Below are positions 62,255 through 64,000 of a stretch of 64,000 nucleotides of DNA, piece after piece. Source of the stretch: Thysanoteuthis rhombus (Eukaryota; Mollusca; Cephalopoda; Oegopsida; Thysanoteuthidae); the NCBI GenBank assembly GCA_963457665.1, contig OY735219.1, positions 23,160,287 through 23,224,286 of the forward strand. Direction: 5' to 3'. Every line of letters starts with the position of its first letter. The first letter of the stretch is position 1. The translations under genes were made by a program, and so were the position numbers. A model generated the notes under the pieces. The model made no database searches, had not been told where the DNA came from, and saw only the letters and a list, made by a program, of their open reading frames with translations.

Positions 62255-62827
62255 ATTACCAGCTAAATCTGTTTTTATGCCATCAAAATAGTCACAGACT
62301 GAATCTGTTTTCAGGCTGTCAAACTAATCATGAGCTTATCACCATCTAAATCAGTTTTTGTGTCATCAAATTAATCACAAGCTAAATCCGTTTTTATGCC
62401 GTCAAACCTCGAGCTCAATCCGTTTTTATGCCGTCAAACCATAAGCTCAATCTGTTTTTATGCCGTCAAACCATGAGCTCAATCTGTTTTTATACAGTCA
62501 AAAAAAAAAATAGGAGCTAAATCTTTTTTTATGCCGTCAAAATCATTTTATAGGCCATTGAATTGAACACAAGCTAAATCGGATTTTATGCTAAATAATT
62601 AATCACAAACAGAATTAGTTTTCAGGCCATCGAATTAACTCCAAGCTAAACCTGTTTCCAGATCGCGAAAATTCATTGCGAGCTAGATCTGTTTTAATGC
62701 CATTGAATTAATTGCAAGCTGAACCAGTTTTCTGACAGTCCAATTAATTGCAAGCTATATCTGTTTTTATGCCTTACAAATTAATCTTGAGCTAAATCTG
62801 TTATCAGGCTGTGAACTAAATTCAAGG
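62255..62827 (+). repeat. Tandem array of about 15 degenerate 32-57-bp units
   Basis: Units start AGCTAAATCTGTTTTTATGC, continue CGTCAAATTAATCACA or a shorter form, and repeat about 15 times. Three central units (about 62,381-62,476) are exactly 32 bp and nearly identical; the outer ones are more diverged and longer. There is no coding frame. The array lies between the ends of two convergent genes. Confidence 0.85.
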
Positions 62828-63727
62828 CTTCATCCAGACAGATGTTAGCAACCAAGAATTCAAGTGAAATTCCAATAATGTAAGCAGTTGCCTGAATTGG
62901 GATTATGGTTCAGGTTCATTTTTTATCATCATGTAATTATAATTTTTGAAAGAGTAATTTTACTTAAGTACAAAATCCATTCTTGAAAAAAAGCCAAGTA
63001 ATCATATTTCTTTGTAAGTAAACAGAGCACACATACACACTTTATTGAGATATTTTTAAATTTATTAAGTAAAAAAGTCAACCCACAAGATACACTAAAT
63101 TTTCCAAAGTTTTTGGTACATAACACAGATAACGATATATTGTACTATTCTTCTTTTTTAAATTGTATGGTATTCTATATAAATTAGTTCTTCCTCATTG
63201 AAATAAAAAATATTTAGCATATAATTTTACAGTTCTATTGAGTACTTCCTGGAAAAAGTACTAATGGAAACAATTACTTTTCAGTGAGTTTCTTTGCCAG
63301 TAAAAGTTTTAAAAAAAACAAAAAAAACAAGACACGCAAAGTTTTCCTGAAAACCATGATTAAGAGTCCACCTATTAAATGGTAGACAATGTTATCCATT
63401 TATCTTTATTAAAAAAATAAAACCAAGATGAAATAATTCCATCATCAGATTACTAAATGGAATTCTAAATGCATTGTACATCCAGCTCATCATTCATAAT
63501 AATGATAACACAACAAGGTAAATGCTAAAATAAATTATTGCATACGTAGGATCCAAAGTTTAGATTATGATAATCCTTATAAAATTTTCCAGGTAATTCT
63601 GACCAAATATCATCAGAAATCAGTAACAGCCATAAATGCTAAATCAAAATACTACATTATAAACTGAAAAGACAAAGTATAAAATAGAAGTACCTGAAGA
63701 CTTAATTTTTTGTAAAAAAAGTTTTAA
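62828..63727 (-). other. Probable cathepsin L 3' UTR and intergenic sequence
   Basis: AT-rich. On the minus strand AATAAA occurs at 63,405-63,410 (about 320 bp after the protease stop) and again at 63,041-63,046; the first is the likelier polyadenylation signal. No other feature seen. Confidence 0.5.
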
Positions 63728-63839
63728 TTAGGCTTGTAAGTTGACAACAGGGTAGCTGGCTTGTGTTGCAATACCACAGTTGTTGTCATTATTACGAGAC
63801 ATCATGATGTAACCTTTCATGCCCCAGGTCTCTCCCCAA
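63728..63839 (-). CDS. Cathepsin L, last coding exon
   Basis: On the minus strand, the acceptor CTTTTTCAG| is followed by one base completing a codon (the Ser of NSWG in the family) and then [36 protein letters not shown] and stop TAA. W-G-x-x-W-G-x-x-G-Y and CGIA-x-A-S-Y-P are the invariant end of papain-family cathepsin L, a lysosomal or digestive cysteine protease. The catalytic Asn and the rest lie upstream, beyond the window's right edge. The tail NLQA extends past the usual SYP-x-V end. The neighbouring C2HC gene is convergent. Confidence 0.93.
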
Positions 63840-64000
63840 CTGAAAAAGAAAAAGAGAGTTATCAATTATTGAAATTTGTTCATTATTCATCTATTTTTCA
63901 TCATTTTAAGTCAAATTTCTGCAAAAGGAATTAAATACGAAAATTTGAATTAAATTATCAATTTAATGCAAATTCAACAGTGAAAGTCTTCTGTAAGTTG
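63840..64000 (-). other. Cathepsin L intron (partial)
   Basis: AT-rich sequence upstream (on the minus strand) of the last exon; no further exon within the window. Confidence 0.7.

Noticed and set aside
62255-62827. The tandem array as a CRISPR array
   Set aside because: Units are contiguous and diverged without unique spacers, no cas genes exist, and the window is animal DNA.

Overview
The window is metazoan nuclear DNA, almost certainly from an invertebrate bilaterian (the phylum cannot be fixed from the sequence alone). It is AT-rich, with GT-AG introns of 0.4 to 12 kb, long poly-T and pyrimidine runs, microsatellites, and many decayed LINE, hAT and mariner-type fragments. There are no operons, no CRISPR array, and no tRNA or rRNA gene that I could recognise.

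From 1 to 38,218 on the plus strand lies the 3' part of one large gene: an Arkadia (RNF111)-type RING-H2 E3 ubiquitin ligase. Twelve coding exons can be joined in frame (886-1033, 6336-6413, 6848-8420, 9168-9256, 11207-11721, 13256-13355, 13774-14308, 14909-15062, 23275-23397, 35179-35271, 37142-37218, 38092-38218). They give 1,203 residues ending in a perfect RING-H2; the N-terminus lies upstream of the window. The first four exons carry short acidic/hydrophobic SUMO-interaction-type motifs. The middle exons are Ser/His/Gln/Pro-rich with polyhistidine runs. The last three hold the conserved block before the RING and the RING itself. Known Arkadia proteins recognise SUMOylated and TGF-beta-pathway substrates (SnoN/Ski, Smad7) through these parts.

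The large introns are mostly noncoding but contain recognisable debris: a minus-strand LINE piece (10.5-11.0 kb), a TE-like coding remnant (27.9-28.8 kb), a hAT-type end pair (29.8-31.2 kb), an L2-like LINE piece (32.8-33.3 kb), and a hAT transposase fossil followed directly by a LINE tail (35.9-37.0 kb) just upstream of the RING exons.

From 38.2 to 61.3 kb I see no host gene exon. This interval is a transposon graveyard: a ZMYM1/zf-TTF-type hAT remnant on the minus strand (41.4-43.0 kb), a 4-kb TA-flanked element with perfect 22-bp terminal inverted repeats (43,250-47,286), a CR1/Jockey-like reverse transcriptase remnant (47.8-48.4 kb), a 260-bp repeat pair 1.1 kb apart, a mariner-type deletion derivative (54.0-54.5 kb), and a roughly 0.6-kb tandem duplication (56.9-58.05 kb).

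At the right end, two convergent gene ends appear. A plus-strand terminal exon (61,334-62,066) encodes a protein with one ZNF474/ZC2HC-type C2HC finger. The minus-strand last coding exon of a cathepsin L cysteine protease occupies 63,728-63,839. Between them lies a striking tandem array of about 15 degenerate units of 32-57 bp (62,255-62,827).

No new coding system was found. The most useful leads are the SUMO-motif and polyhistidine layout of the Arkadia gene, the large inverted-repeat element, the repeat arrays, and several transposase fossils.
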